64,000 nt of DNA, taken from positions 124,001 to 188,000 of the forward strand of contig JAESUZ010000124.1 in assembly GCA_017311185.1 (NCBI GenBank). Direction: 5' to 3'. The DNA is from Proteles cristata cristata. Taxonomy: Eukaryota; Chordata; Mammalia; Carnivora; Hyaenidae. The notes under the pieces were generated by a model that saw only the letters and a program-made list of their open reading frames with translations, made no database searches and was not told the origin of the DNA. Positions 1-10,620 of this stretch are shown here, one piece after another. The translations under genes were made by a program, and so were the position numbers. The number at the start of each line of letters is the position of its first letter. Positions within the stretch are counted from its first letter, which is position 1.

Positions 1-690
1 GATTTTAAGGTAGTTCCCCTAATTCTAAATGCAAGTACCTTTTTCCTTCCACCATGCTTTTCTCTGTATGATTTTTTTTCAAATGAATTCAGTAAGTTCT
101 GGTCATAACCTCCCCGCTCTCAGCCTCATTTGTCGGCCAAGTGCTAATACCCAAACTCCTACTCTCAGACATGCATGCTTTAAATTAAACATTTCCCATC
201 CCTTGAAATATTTTAAACACCGATATCTATGGAGAGAGTGACTTAATAAATCCCTTAAACCTTAGTGTTTAAGAGTTTGATCAGATTGTTGCCTTTATCC
301 ATTGATGGAAAGAGCAAAGCACTTGAGGTACATGTCTCACCTTGAAGAGAAGAAAGGAGGAAAAGGACTGACGGAGAAAGAGGAAGGAAAGATACAAGCA
401 AAGTGTCTTTGCTTCAGTATAGATCAGCCCTTCCAAGGACCTTGACTCTCCTTGAGGTTTGCTGTCATGCTGGCTTCAGCTTGTTCCATTGCTTCTGTCC
501 TTCTGGGCTTCTGGATATTCAGAATTTGGGCTGTGTCCTTTCCTTATGGTATTTCTAGGGAGGTGAGCACAGAAACCCCTACAGATGTTTACCACCACTA
601 CCCAGACTTAGAGAGAGGAAATGTGGAACAGCTTGCCTGCCAGCGCTTAAGGCAGCAGCACCATAAAAAAAAAAATACTCCAAGACTCTA
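1..690. other. unassigned, no gene seen
   Basis: No repeat family or gene is recognised. The stretch has short open frames only, none with a known motif. A purine-rich patch lies near 340-400. Confidence 0.5.
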
Positions 691-694
691 AAGT

Positions 695-800
695 TATCAA
701 TAGTAGCTATTTTGGTTGAGGCCGTACTATATGCTAGACACTGTACCTGATACTTAACAAATATTTCCCACAATAGTCTTGAAAATATGTGTTATTTAGT
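695..800 (-). repeat. MIR-like SINE fragment
   Basis: The stretch around a 'ctatatgctagacactgtac' core reads like the 3' half of an ancient MIR in reverse orientation. It is diverged and short. L2 is an alternative because the 3' ends are related. Confidence 0.4.
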
Positions 801-993
801 AAATGCAGCTCATTAAGAATGGGGCATGGCTTTTAAGCTCAGGCCTATTTGAAGCAAGGGTGTTTTTTTTTTTTTTTTATCATAACACATGGCTCTGGCA
901 TGCTTAAATTAACCTTCTACTCAACCTTCAAGCTCTGGCTTAAATCACCCCTTCACTCGGCGGTTCGCTCTCAGTGACCTTGGTGATATCTTC

Positions 994-1127
994 CCTTTCT
1001 AAAAATATTTATTTATTTATTTTGAAAGCGAGCATACATGAGTGAGGGAAGAACAGAGAGAGAATGAGAGAGGGAGAGAGAAACCCAAGCAGGCTGCTCA
1101 CTGTCAGGACAGAGCCTGACGTGGGGT
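994..1127 (-). mobile_element. CAN-SINE, 5'-truncated
   Basis: A T/TTA-rich tail, a GA-rich stretch and a 'cagagcctgacgtgggg' body show a tRNA-derived carnivore SINE in reverse. The tRNA head is missing, so it is 5'-truncated. It is flanked by an imperfect TSD (ggtgatatcttc at 982-993, ggcgatatcttct at 1128-1140). Confidence 0.8.
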
Positions 1128-1140
1128 GGCGATATCTTCT

Positions 1141-1724
1141 TTCTGCAGCCCCGACTTGGCACTTTTTATATGATAGCTTGACCTCTTGCTTCCTTTTTTA
1201 TTCACATACCTCCTATTCCAAGCTGAAATTTTATTTGCACCTATGTCCCACCTCCCCATCCAAAACCTTGAATTCCTAAATGTTCTTTGGGTCACCAGGC
1301 CAACATCAGAGCAGGAATTCAATGGTATCATCAGCTGGCCTATAAATCAAGTTAGGCACAAAGTCCACCCTCTGGAAGCCTCTGGAAGTCAAGCATTTGT
1401 TACTGGTTGAACCACTCCATGTTGTTTACACGTGGCCTCCAATAGTTAACAGCCCCCATCCCTGCAGGAATGGCTTGCCCTGGGAAAATTTGTACCCATT
1501 TACAAGTTGCTCTTGCACTGGCTTTGTACCGCTTTTCTTTCCCATCACTCTCTTCCAAGAGAAGAGTGTGGCTTGGGTTATCTTTACATTTAGCTACTCC
1601 TCCCTCTCTGGTATTCTTTACACTTTGGATTCTAGGAGAATAGAGGAAGAAAACAAAACTTCTGGTGACTCTCTTCCTGTCTTCCATACTTGTACATGCT
1701 CATTCTCTCTTTAACATTTGAGAC
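1141..1724. other. unassigned, no gene seen
   Basis: Open frames up to about 105 residues exist on both strands here but show no recognisable domain, signal peptide or codon pattern. No repeat family is recognised. Confidence 0.4.
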
Positions 1725-1905
1725 ATTGTGTAAGCATTTTACGTATATCATCTGAGTCCTATACAAGAAACCCTATGAAATATGCACTGTTATTATTGCT
1801 ATTTTGTTCAGGAGTGTCCCCAGGTACAGAGAGGTTAAGGAAGTTGTCCACGATCACACAGCCAGGAAATGGGAGAACCAGAATGTGAATGTAGGCTGTG
1901 TGCTG
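1725..1905 (-). repeat. MIR SINE
   Basis: The block 'cagagaggttaaggaagttg' followed by 'cacacagccaggaaatggga' is the reverse complement of the conserved MIR core (GTGTGACC...TTAACCTCTCTG). The 3' part lies to the left, ending near 'agacattgtgtaagcatttt'. Confidence 0.8.
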
Positions 1906-3189
1906 CTCTCAATCACTTATCAACTATTATCAGTGGGAGACAAAAGTGAAATGTGACAAATGCATGGGCACAGACCACTATGCTTGTGGGTACTGTGTAG
2001 AATGCCAAGGAAACTAGAATCTCTAGACTTTCCTTGTAACCAGTTCTTGACAGGGCTTCATCTTCTCACCTTCTGTTACAGGTGCTCAGAGAATATGGAT
2101 GAATCCTTATTAGTTCGAACTAAGCTCTGAAACGTATAATGTCCTAGTGAGTGTTGATGTTACTATTATTTTTTATAAATCATTTATTAGGAAACAATGT
2201 AGCTGCCACTGACATCTTCTAAAACTCAATATAAATGATTTTTGAATAATTCAAATGTTGGATTATTCATATCCACTTGACCTTCTCCAGTAGCAGAAAT
2301 CTTTGAGAGTTGATGGTTTGCAGGTATTTGAAGAAGCCATTATGCAAATGAAAATATTCTATCTGCTAAGATATTTTTGTGAGCATTATGGCAGGCACAA
2401 AAGAGTATAATGTATTCTCTCCAAGGCTGAGTATGTTTTTTGAGAAAATAAACCTGATACATGTTTCTCATTAAATAACAATGAAATTTTTAAATGGCCC
2501 TTTGAGAGGATGATGGTAATCACATGCTAATGCATGACTATACCAACAGCAATTCACAGAAGAGGTATATAACTTCAGGCTGAAATGAGGGATCTAGAGA
2601 GGTTTGGTGGAACAGATGGATTTAAAGCTGAAGTTTGAAAAGTCAATAGAATTAAAGTAAGAAGCAATGAAAGAAAGACCATAAAGGGTTGGACAGAATA
2701 GCATAGGTGACTAAACAGTCCATAATAGAGAATGTGCTTGTGCAAAAACAAACTGGCATCTTTCATTTGGACTGTGGGCTTGAGTGAATACAGAATTATC
2801 TGTGATTCAGTTTGAATTCTGTGACTCTCAGCCCAGGAATTTTTGCCTAGTTTCTCTGGTAACAAAGCTCAACACTACAGAGGAAGCAACAACTATCATT
2901 GCCTGCTTGGTGGGCTCTCCTGGGTCACCGTAGGACCAGGTTTCAAGATGCAGCAGTTAGAGTATCAGCTTTGGAGAAACACTTCCTAGTAACATCCAGT
3001 CTTGTTCCACTAGGCCCCCTGAAAGACTTTCCACTTGTTGCTAAAAAGTGAGGCTTCTGGGCAGAAATATGCCACACAGTGGTTCAAATTTGATTGCTCT
3101 TCAGGGATACTACTTGGGGCTGCCCTCTAGAGGGGCTAAGAGGAGCCACCACTACCAATTCTAGCAGCACATAAAAAGGCAAGAGGCTT
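1906..3189. other. unassigned, no gene seen
   Basis: About 1.3 kb of AT-rich sequence with no repeat family that I recognise and no convincing open frame. Confidence 0.4.
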
Positions 3190-3822
3190 TTCAGAAAGGC
3201 AGGCCACTCTGGAAAACAGTACGGAGGTTCCTCAAAAAGTTAAAAATAGAACTACTCTACAATCCAGCAATTGCACTCCTGGGTATTGTCCCAAAGGATG
3301 TAAAAATACTGATTTGAAGGGACACATGCACCCCAGTGTTTATAGCAGCACTCTCAATAATAGCCAAATTATGGATTATAACTATCGCTCGATGAACGGA
3401 TAAAGAAGATGTGGTATAACTACATAACAGAATATTACCCAGCCATAAAAAAAAAAAGAATGAAATCTTACCATTTGCCAAGAGTGGATGGAGCTGGAGA
3501 ATATCATGCTGAGCGAAAAAAGTCAGAGAAAGACAAATACCATGTGATTTCATTCATATGTGGAATTTAAGGAAGAAAACAAACAAGCAAAGGGAAAAAG
3601 GAGAGAGGCAGACCAAGAAACACAGAGAACAAACTGATGGTTACTGGAAAGGAGGTGGGTGGGGGGTGGGTTAAATAAGTGATAGGGCTTAAGGAGTGGA
3701 CTTGTCATGATGAGTACCAGCCGATGTATGGAAGTGTTGAATCACTATATTGTACACCTGAAACTAATATTACACTGTATATTAACTAACTGGAATTTAA
3801 GTAAAAACTTAAAAAAAAAAAA
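3190..3822 (+). mobile_element. carnivore L1 3' end, 5'-truncated
   Basis: This is the end of LINE-1 ORF2 and its 3' UTR in sense orientation. The left part matches 'CTCTGGAAAACAGTACGGAG', then the codons around 'gcaattgcactcctgggtat'. The right part ends with 'attaactaactggaatttaa' and a poly(A) of about 12 at 3810-3822. The same 3' end occurs at 46.4-47.4 kb. The coding part is broken by stops, and most of the element is missing. I could not define a clear TSD. Confidence 0.88.
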
Positions 3823-3884
3823 GGAAACCAAAGATATGGAGCATCTGCAAGAGGGTTTTATATATGTGTATCTATGTAGATATA

Positions 3885-3990
3885 AAATCATGTTAAACTC
3901 TCACAAAATCTCTTTGAGGTAAGAATTATGACCTTTATTTTATAGATGACAAAAGGCTCAGTAAGTTGCCCAGTGACACTGAGAGATTTG
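3885..3990 (-). repeat. MIR fragment
   Basis: The pattern 'ttattttatagatgacaaaa' followed by 'gttgcccagtgacactgaga' is the reversed MIR core, strongly diverged. Confidence 0.6.
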
Positions 3991-4475
3991 AGATTCCACA
4001 TGTATGTCCACTCTACCTTAAGCAGCTAATAACTTTGGCCCATCAAGACAAGAAAGAAGAGATGAGAGATTTCGAAGAGGTCATCTACTTCTCTCTGGGT
4101 ATAGCCAGCGCACTCCAGACATCAGAAGTTGATAGAAAAATCCCTCAAACCTAGAACCTGGCAGCATTTCAAGTTGAAGAGAAACCTTAAGGTAACCCCA
4201 CATGTAGAAGCTACTGAAGAAGCACCCAGAATAGAGAGCTCAACTATGAGCAGCCTTACAAGAACATCTTCAGTCCGCTCAGCAACACCAATTGTATCTT
4301 GTCCACGGAAAAAAGAAACATACTGTCTTCTTTCTGAGGTATTGTTAGGAAGATTACCCAAGGGGAGACTACCTGAAAACGGCTAGTTGAGCCTTTCAGC
4401 CAAAGAGAAAAAGACTGAATATAAATTGCCTTCCAATTCCTAGTGCAAGGTGTAGCTTTATAAAAGAGAGTTCCA
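3991..4475. other. unassigned, no gene seen
   Basis: Overlapping short open frames lie on both strands here (longest about 85 residues). No homology is recognised and no splice structure stands out. Confidence 0.4.
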
Positions 4476-4586
4476 GGGCCTCTGGGTGGTTCAGTGGATT
4501 AAGCATCCAACTTCGGCTCAGGTCAAGATCTCACGGCTCATGGGTTTGAGCCCTCATTGGGCTCTCTGCAGTCAGTGCAGAGCCCG

Positions 4587-4630
<44 letters not shown>

Positions 4631-4640
4631 CCCTCCCACT
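4476..4640 (+). mobile_element. CAN-SINE, left arm of foldback pair
   Basis: A diverged SINE head (gggcctctgggtggttcag) and a body through 'gagccctcattgggctctct' run into a CT tract at 4591-4627. There is no A-tail: the tract joins directly to a GA tract that belongs to an opposite-strand SINE. Confidence 0.85.
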
Positions 4641-4774
4641 CGTGTGTGCTTGTGTGGGAGAGAGAGAGAGAAAGAGACCGAGCACAAGTAGGGGAGGGGC
4701 ATAGAGAGAGTGAGACACAGAATCTGAAGCAGGCTCCAGGCTCTGCACTGTCAACTGAGCCACCCAGGCACCCC
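4641..4774 (-). mobile_element. CAN-SINE, right arm of foldback pair
   Basis: Starting in a GA tract, the sequence reads as a reverse SINE through 'aatctgaagcaggctccagg' to the head 'gagccacccaggcacccc'. The middle tRNA-derived part is deleted between 'tctgcactgtcaac' and 'tgagccaccc'. An A/T-rich tail follows at 4775-4796. A weak flanking repeat (gagttcca at 4468-4475, gggttcca at 4797-4804) may bracket the whole pair. Confidence 0.8.
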
Positions 4775-5032
4775 TTAAAATATTTTTTTTAAAAAAGGGT
4801 TCCATATATATTGGTGCTTCCTAGGAACACATTATATAACTTTCAGCAGCCATACTAAAATGGCCCTTTCTCTAAATGAGCGGTGCATGTGCCTAACAAG
4901 ATGACTATGCCAGAGGGAAAGAAGAAGGAAAGATAGGTCAGTTTCAGGCCTGTTTTCGGAGAAGTCTTTTTCTTTTTTTACCCAAGTAGTAGCTGATATA
5001 GTGCATATCAAAGGTCTAAGAAGATCTGCATC
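4775..5032. other. unassigned, no gene seen
   Basis: About 260 bases with no recognised repeat or gene, apart from the A/T tail of the preceding SINE pair. Confidence 0.4.
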
Positions 5033-5044
5033 CCGTTATCTGCC

Positions 5045-5104
5045 TTTTTTGATACAAGGGTAACTTTATTAAAACAAAGAAGTGAATATAATTTTAAAGG
5101 ACAT
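5045..5104 (-). pseudogene. mRNA 3'-end-like segment fused to U6 pseudogene
   Basis: Read on the minus strand, this follows the U6 copy directly and has the form of an mRNA 3' end: an AT-rich stretch, an AATAAA polyadenylation signal (5070-5065), and a short poly(A) (5050-5045) about 14 bases further on. I do not recognise the source transcript. Its position inside the same TSDs as the U6 copy suggests joint insertion by L1 reverse transcriptase. Confidence 0.5.
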
Positions 5105-5211
5105 AAAAATTTGGAACACTTCACAAATTTGCCTACCATCCTTGCACAGGGGCCACACTAATCTTCTCTGTATCTTTCCAATTTTAGGATAGGCGCTGCT
5201 GAAGCGAGCAC
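5105..5211 (-). pseudogene. U6 spliceosomal snRNA retropseudogene
   Basis: On the minus strand this matches U6 snRNA end to end (107 bases), from GTGCTCGCTTCAGCAGC to the terminal ATTTTT. By my manual comparison it carries about 14 substitutions and no gaps. U6 is the catalytic snRNA of the major spliceosome. This copy has changes in the normally invariant ACAGAGA-side flank and 3' stem, and I see no upstream PSE or TATA pair, so it is very unlikely to be expressed. Similar target repeats (5033-5044 and 5212-5224) mark it as an L1-mobilised copy. Confidence 0.93.
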
Positions 5212-5224
5212 CCAATTATCTGCT

Positions 5225-7465
5225 TTTAGATAGCATCCCAGGAAGACCTGAAATTCACCCATTTGTGCTACATTTTGCTTTCTGTAATTCTATTTACAAA
5301 ACGGAAACCTGGTTGGAAAGCTTATGCTGAAACTGATTTGCACTTCTACCTAAATTATTTGAGTACTCTTTCTGCTTCAGTTTTTTTCCCGATAAAAATA
5401 AAAGGACTTGGAGGAATCCATGCTAGAGAAACTTTTAATAAAACGGTTTCTGATGATATAATCTGAAGTCTGAGCCTGTCGCTCAATGTGCAGGAAAGAT
5501 GAGAGATGCTTTTTGCACACCTACCTCAAGAAGCAGCTAGATTCCTGCTCGAGTGTGCATACTGTCCTGTGCTCTCAAGGCTTAAAAGGAGTTGCCATTT
5601 TCCCCTTCTTAATGGAAAAAAAGAACCTGTCACAAGAGCTTTTGACATAAAAGATACACATTTTGACTATAATCTTTGGCATATACCTGCTGTCTCCGAA
5701 AGGAAGAATGACAAGGAGGAAAATAATATAGTTCAGATAGAAACCTCAATCCAATGGCAAGCCACAGACACATGGAGAAATTCACCTGAGAAGGCTTTGG
5801 AAGCAAAAACAACAGAAAAGAAAACATTTTGTTTGGGAATGATTTTAGATTTATAGAACACTTGCAAAGAGAGGACAGGGAAGGAGTTTCCGCATAGCCT
5901 GTCTTCATCTTCCTCTCGAATTACCACCTTACACCACCACGTGAGGAAGGCTTTGGATGTCAAGTTGCCCTAATGACTGATAAGGAGATGATAAAGTAAA
6001 AGTCTCAGGAGAATGTAACGATATGATTACTGACACATAAAAACTGAAAAGTTTTAGCAATCAAAGAAGGATGTGTACTTTTTGAAGTGAACCCTCAAGA
6101 TATTCTAAAAACTCAACTTTCAGTACCACAGTTTTAACTTGCCTTTTCATATGGCCAATACATGGCCCATTGTGGAAGAAAAAGGAAACCTCTTCATTTT
6201 CGGTAAACCCTCCCACAGCATGAACGATAGATTATTATCAAGTCACCAGTACCATATTGTAGCAACACATACAATAATGTAGTAGGTGTGTTTCTTCTCT
6301 TAGATGGTGATACATCTCTTAAAATCTAAATGTCAGCCTGCAAAGATAAATATCTCTTGAAATTTATGGCCAACATCACAAAGTGATTCACCAAAGCACT
6401 TGTTTTCAATTATTGTATTGGATCACATTCCTCCATGATAGAAAAAGAAAGGGAGACGATGGGAGAATTGCCTTGAGAAGAGAGTTATGAAAGGGGGCAA
6501 AGAATGGAGGGTCAGATGTCAAGGACAAATACATCGAGAGTGTTTTCTTGGCCCTGTAGTGTTCAGTTTTTTCCCCTTCTATCTTTTAACAGGAACTGCC
6601 TTACCTAGGCTGTGATGACTTGGATTCTGTATATCCTCTTTCCACAAGGAGATGATGTCTCTCTATCCAGATATCATCAGGCTTAGCCTCATTTTAATTG
6701 AGTTCCCTGATACATTTGACAGACTATGCACTGAAACTTGGAATATTGACTATTTCATATTTACCAGTGATGATCATGTCAATAGGTAATTGCAGGGAAA
6801 ACTTGGTTGCATCCACTTACTAATTTTCCTAAAGCAGGTCCCTGAATTGCATCATATATAATGCACATTTTTGCAGGGTCTCGTAGTTTTGGTCTGTTAA
6901 TAAATAGAGGACCAGGTAGAAATTTCGGGAGTTTCAGAAATTTTTTGAGCATCAGATTTCTGGAATATCAGTTTTCCAGAAATTTCTGGAGTATTTGCAG
7001 AGTGAAGCAGGCATTACATTTACAGATGTCCAATGTCTGCCCAAGTCTACCACAGGCGGGTGGTAACAAGTCCATTAGCCAACCAGCACCTTATTCAGGT
7101 AGCATCATATTTGGCCCCCAGGGAAGACTGTCTTCTCCAACATATTGCTTAGGCTCCTCCGGGATCACTTTTGTACAAAAAGGGACAGCTTCTAGCTGAG
7201 CCTCACACACAACACCCCCGGGCCCACTCACCTCTTTCTCCAAAAATGACTAATTTGTACAAGTCTAATTCCATACCCCATAAATGAATGAATGGTCTTC
7301 CCAAACACTGGAAAGATGCAATAAAAATTTACATATATGCCTTTGGGGTTTTCTTTTTCAAGTAGTAATGGGTAAAATCAACTTACATTCTATGGGCTGT
7401 TTTCATTAAAATTCAAAACAGCAGTATTCATTCATCCACTCCCCCCTCTTCAGGGATTCTACCTT
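5225..7465. other. unassigned, no gene seen
   Basis: About 2.2 kb with no recognised repeat. Several open frames of 67-116 residues occur on both strands (for example 5506-5856 plus, 5630-5908 minus, 6861-7199 plus), but they overlap one another in different frames and show no family motif. A cluster of GAA/TTC units lies at 6919-6991. Confidence 0.4.
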
Positions 7466-7480
7466 TGATATCTAGCTTTT
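7466..7480. repeat. TSD, left copy
   Basis: The 15-base sequence TGATATCTAGCTTTT recurs exactly at 7707-7721 and brackets the SINE between them. Confidence 0.9.
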
Positions 7481-7706
7481 TTTTTTAATTTTTTTAACGT
7501 TTTTTAAATTTATTTCTAGGAGAGAGAGAGAGACAGCATGAGCAGGGGAGGGTCAGAGAGAGAGGGAGTCACAGACTGAAACAGGCTCCAGGCTCTGAGC
7601 TGGCAGTCAGCACAAAGCCCGACGCGGGGCTCGAACCCACGAACCGTGGAATCATGACCTAAGCGAAAGTCGGACGCTTAACCAACTAAGCCACCCAGGC
7701 GCCCCG
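7481..7706 (-). mobile_element. CAN-SINE, young felid type
   Basis: A full-length reverse SINE: T-rich tail, GAGAGA block, 'gacgcggggctcgaacccac' body, and head ending 'gccacccaggcgcccc'. The exact 15-base TSD and low divergence indicate a young insertion. The head derives from a tRNA (A and B box remnants), which supplies the RNA polymerase III promoter of the family. Confidence 0.95.
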
Positions 7707-7721
7707 TGATATCTAGCTTTT

Positions 7722-8218
7722 AACTAATGAAATAAATTAACCTGTATGGCATTCTTGAGGGCTATTTACAAAGCTCAACCACACAAATAAAAACTCACAA
7801 TCACCAGTTTGGTCGGTGATACAGTGGAAGGCTTCAGCTGATGCTACGACTGTTTGTTCCCTTACTTCAGGACGAGGGCATACATAGCATGCCTTTCTTG
7901 AGAAAGACCTTGTCTGGGTGGCCTTCACCACCAGCTTTACTCATTACATCAACCTAAAAGGCTAAAATTGACAAGGAACAAGTTTAACCCCAAACCTGCT
8001 AGCCTAGGCTACGTTTCTGCTAAAAATTAGAATCATTGCCTTCAGGAGTAAGAAGAAACTAAGACTTGACTCTAAATGAATCTAAGCTAGTTATTTATGT
8101 TTTATATTACGTATGAGTAAGGACATATATAACATCAGTTGTGCAAACGACTAAGGAACTCTATAATACGGCATCTCCGTGATCCTGAGCAAAAAGGATG
8201 GGTTATTTTAGCTTTCTA
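7722..8218. other. unassigned, no gene seen
   Basis: Nothing recognised. One 64-residue minus frame (7737-7931) has no known motif. Confidence 0.4.
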
Positions 8219-8238
8219 AAAAAAATATTTCTCTCTGA

Positions 8239-8456
8239 CGGGGCGCCTGGGTGGCTCAGTCAGTTAAGCGTCCAACTTTGGCTCAGGTCATGATGTCACA
8301 GTTCGTGGGTTCGAGCCCTACATCGGGCTCTGTGCTGACAGCTGAGAGCCTGGAGCCTGTTTCAGCTTCTGTATCTCCCTCTCTGTCTCTGACCCTCCCC
8401 TGCTCACACTCTCTCTCTCTCTCAGAAATAAATTTAAAAAACATTTTTAAAAAGTT
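8239..8456 (+). mobile_element. CAN-SINE, full length
   Basis: The head 'ggggcgcctgggtggctcag' starts at about 8240, followed by the body, CT block and an 'aaataaatttaaaaaac' tail. A near-perfect TSD (aaaaaaatatttctctctga at 8219-8238, copy at about 8457-8478) brackets it. Confidence 0.93.
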
Positions 8457-8534
8457 AAAAAAATATTTTTCTCTCTGAAAATCAAACCCAATACAAAGAA
8501 CTTAATTCCCTGCTATAGAAACTGTTCCTATAGG

Positions 8535-8725
8535 GGTGTCTGGGTGACTCAGTCGGTTAAGTGTCCAGTTCTTGATTTCTGCTCAGGTCATGATCTCATG
8601 TTTTGTGAGACTGAGCCCCACATCAGGCTCTGAACTGACAGTGGGGATCCTGCTTGCAATTCACTCTCTCCCTTTATCTCTGTGTGCCTCTCTCCATCAA
8701 AATAAATAAATAAACTTAAAAAAAA
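8535..8725 (+). mobile_element. CAN-SINE, older subtype
   Basis: Head 'ggtgtctgggtgactcagtc', body with 'ctgagccccacatcaggctc', and tail 'aataaataaataaacttaaa'. The 16-base TSD AAACTGTTCCTATAGG is exact at 8519-8534 and 8726-8741. Confidence 0.93.
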
Positions 8726-8781
8726 AAACTGTTCCTATAGGTCCATGATATAGTGAGTCCAGTACAAAGACAGCGGGCTTT

Positions 8782-8852
8782 ACAATAAACTATTTGTAAA
8801 AAAATAAAATAAAATAAAATAAAAATTACAGAGAGAACAAAAAAAAAAAAAA
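8782..8852 (+). mobile_element. ultra-short L1 3' end with second poly(A)
   Basis: The insert begins 'acaataaactatttgtaaaa', which is the last two dozen bases of the felid L1 3' UTR also seen at 49.05 kb. An A-rich (AAAAT)n tract follows, then 'ttacagagagaac', then a second A-tract of 14. The 18-base TSD ACAAAGACAGCGGGCTTT is exact at 8764-8781 and 8853-8870. The segment between the two A-tracts could be a tiny 3' transduction. Confidence 0.85.
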
Positions 8853-8870
8853 ACAAAGACAGCGGGCTTT

Positions 8871-9378
8871 GCCTTTTAGCCATTTCTCCTTGCTCACATA
8901 GGCAGAAAGGACATTAAATGAAATGTACTGTTCAGAGTGGAATTCCCTCTGTGCCCCTCTTTATTAGCCCACTTAGGAATAATCAATGCATCTGCATGAG
9001 TAAGAGGGGTATGTTATTGATGGTTTAGCTTCTAAAAGCAAATAAGTAGAGAAGGTAACATCGCTTGATTGGTTAAAGTGTACTGTTAAGGGAATAAAAG
9101 GATGGGCAGAAAATTGACACATTTATTGACAATAAAAGGAATTACTATAATAATGTTATTATCATAAACATTTTGTCCTACATTAAATCACCCTGTACTC
9201 CTGAGATTTTGCAGTTGTTTCTGGATAATGTATTATTTTGTTCTCTTCCCTAAAGCTGCTTGTCACTTATTAGAGCCATGAAAATGCATACTTATGGTAT
9301 TTTTCAAAGTATAACATACATGCCTTTCATACATGAATGTTTTTACCTTGGCTACTAATAAGTATGCAGGTGGGTGTG

Positions 9379-9380
<2 letters not shown>
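8871..9380. other. unassigned, no gene seen
   Basis: AT-rich sequence without a recognised repeat family or open frame. Confidence 0.4.

Positions 9381-9383
<3 letters not shown>

Positions 9384-9416
<33 letters not shown>
9384..9416. repeat. (TG)n microsatellite
   Basis: A run of TG dinucleotides with imperfect TGCG units at its right end (to about 9425). Confidence 0.95.
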
Positions 9417-9420
<4 letters not shown>

Positions 9421-9644
9421 CGTGCATGTACTCATTTGTGTCTGAATATGTGCATCTTTCCACTTCCTTAAATTCAGCTTTTTTCTATTAATCGAGGTTA
9501 GCAAGTAATTGGATTATGGGCAAATGCAGCTCTATTGTCATCTTGATGATATTCACTCAAGGGAATTTTGGCTTTGGTGTGAGTTTTTGTGACTTAGTAG
9601 TAACCAATGTTTTATATAATTATGATATATAAAAAAATATATAT

Positions 9645-9739
9645 ATATAAAATAATCTTTATACCCAATGTGGGACTCGAACTCACAGCTTCAAGATCAA
9701 GAGTCACAGGTTCTACCGAATGAGCCAGCCAGGCACCCC
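9645..9739 (-). mobile_element. CAN-SINE, short tRNA-only subtype
   Basis: Only about 95 bases: an AT tail, then 'gggactcgaactcacagctt', a B-box remnant, and the head 'gagccagccaggcacccc'. It lacks the CT-rich second half of the longer SINEs, as in the older short carnivore subtypes; the copy at 18.5 kb is similar. Confidence 0.85.
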
Positions 9740-9744
9740 TAATT

Positions 9745-10440
9745 TTATATATTTTTAATTTATATAGAAATATTTCAGTCATACAATAAATAACATCTAC
9801 ATTTGTGCATCTCACCCAATTTAAGCAATAATATACTACAAAAGAATTAATGCTTCTTGTTGATACCTCCTTGATAAAAGTTTATGCTCCCTAAAGGTAA
9901 TCACAGCTAAGGATTTGGAGAATTTCTTTGGAGTTTTATTTTGTATGTATCTTTGTTTGAATAATATTTAGTGTTTTAAACTTTATATAAATGGTATACT
10001 GTTTGTCTCCTTCTGAAACTTGCTTCCTCATTCAGTATTAAGCTTGGATTTTCATCCATGTAGATACATGCAGCTTTGCGTCAGTGGATTTTTTTCATTG
10101 CTGTATATTATTCTCTTGGGTAGATAAGCAATAATGGAGTCTCTTGATGATGAACATTTGTATTATTTCTAATTTTTTTATCGTAAAATTGCTTCTAGTG
10201 ATAGTGTTATATTTCTGTCTGTATGTGTGAAAGTTAATCCTAGCACATAGACCTAATGCATAGAATTTCCGGGTAAAAGGACGGACATAACATTGATAGG
10301 TATTGCCAAGTTAATCTCTAAATTTGTGTACAAATTTATACTCCTAGCATCAATATACTCTTATTATAAGTAATAGGAACAGGTTTTAATTTGCATTTCC
10401 TTGATTACTAGTGAAAGTGAGGAAATTTTATACATACACA
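9745..10440 (-). mobile_element. ancient L1 3' region (L1M class)
   Basis: Reverse-strand L1 landmarks are readable: 'tcatccatgtagatacatgc', 'cattgctgtatattattctc' and, to the right, 'tttgcatttccttgattact', all from the ORF2 end and 3' UTR. Divergence is high and no frame is open, which fits an old eutherian L1. Confidence 0.7.
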
Positions 10441-10620
10441 TATATATGCTTACAGGCTTGCCTAAGTTCTGCCCGAGTTGGAGGGTAGAGCAGACGGCGC
10501 AAACACAGGGTGCTGGTCATGTCCTGGGCCCTTCTCTAAGGAGAGGCCAAAACCATGTGCCATGGAAATGGTGGAGTGGAATAAGAGGGGAGGTGGCATG
10601 GTCAGAATATAGATACATTC

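Noticed and set aside
4572..4805. Low-complexity arginine/glutamate or serine/leucine frames over GA/CT tracts (also at 17576, 21361, 44156, 47157)
   Set aside because: They arise from SINE CT/GA tracts.
5105..5211. Functional U6 snRNA gene
   Set aside because: Too many substitutions, no visible upstream PSE/TATA, and TSD-like flanks; a retropseudogene fits.
8239..8320. tRNA genes
   Set aside because: The tRNA-like A and B boxes are SINE heads with CT blocks and A-tails, not free tRNA genes.
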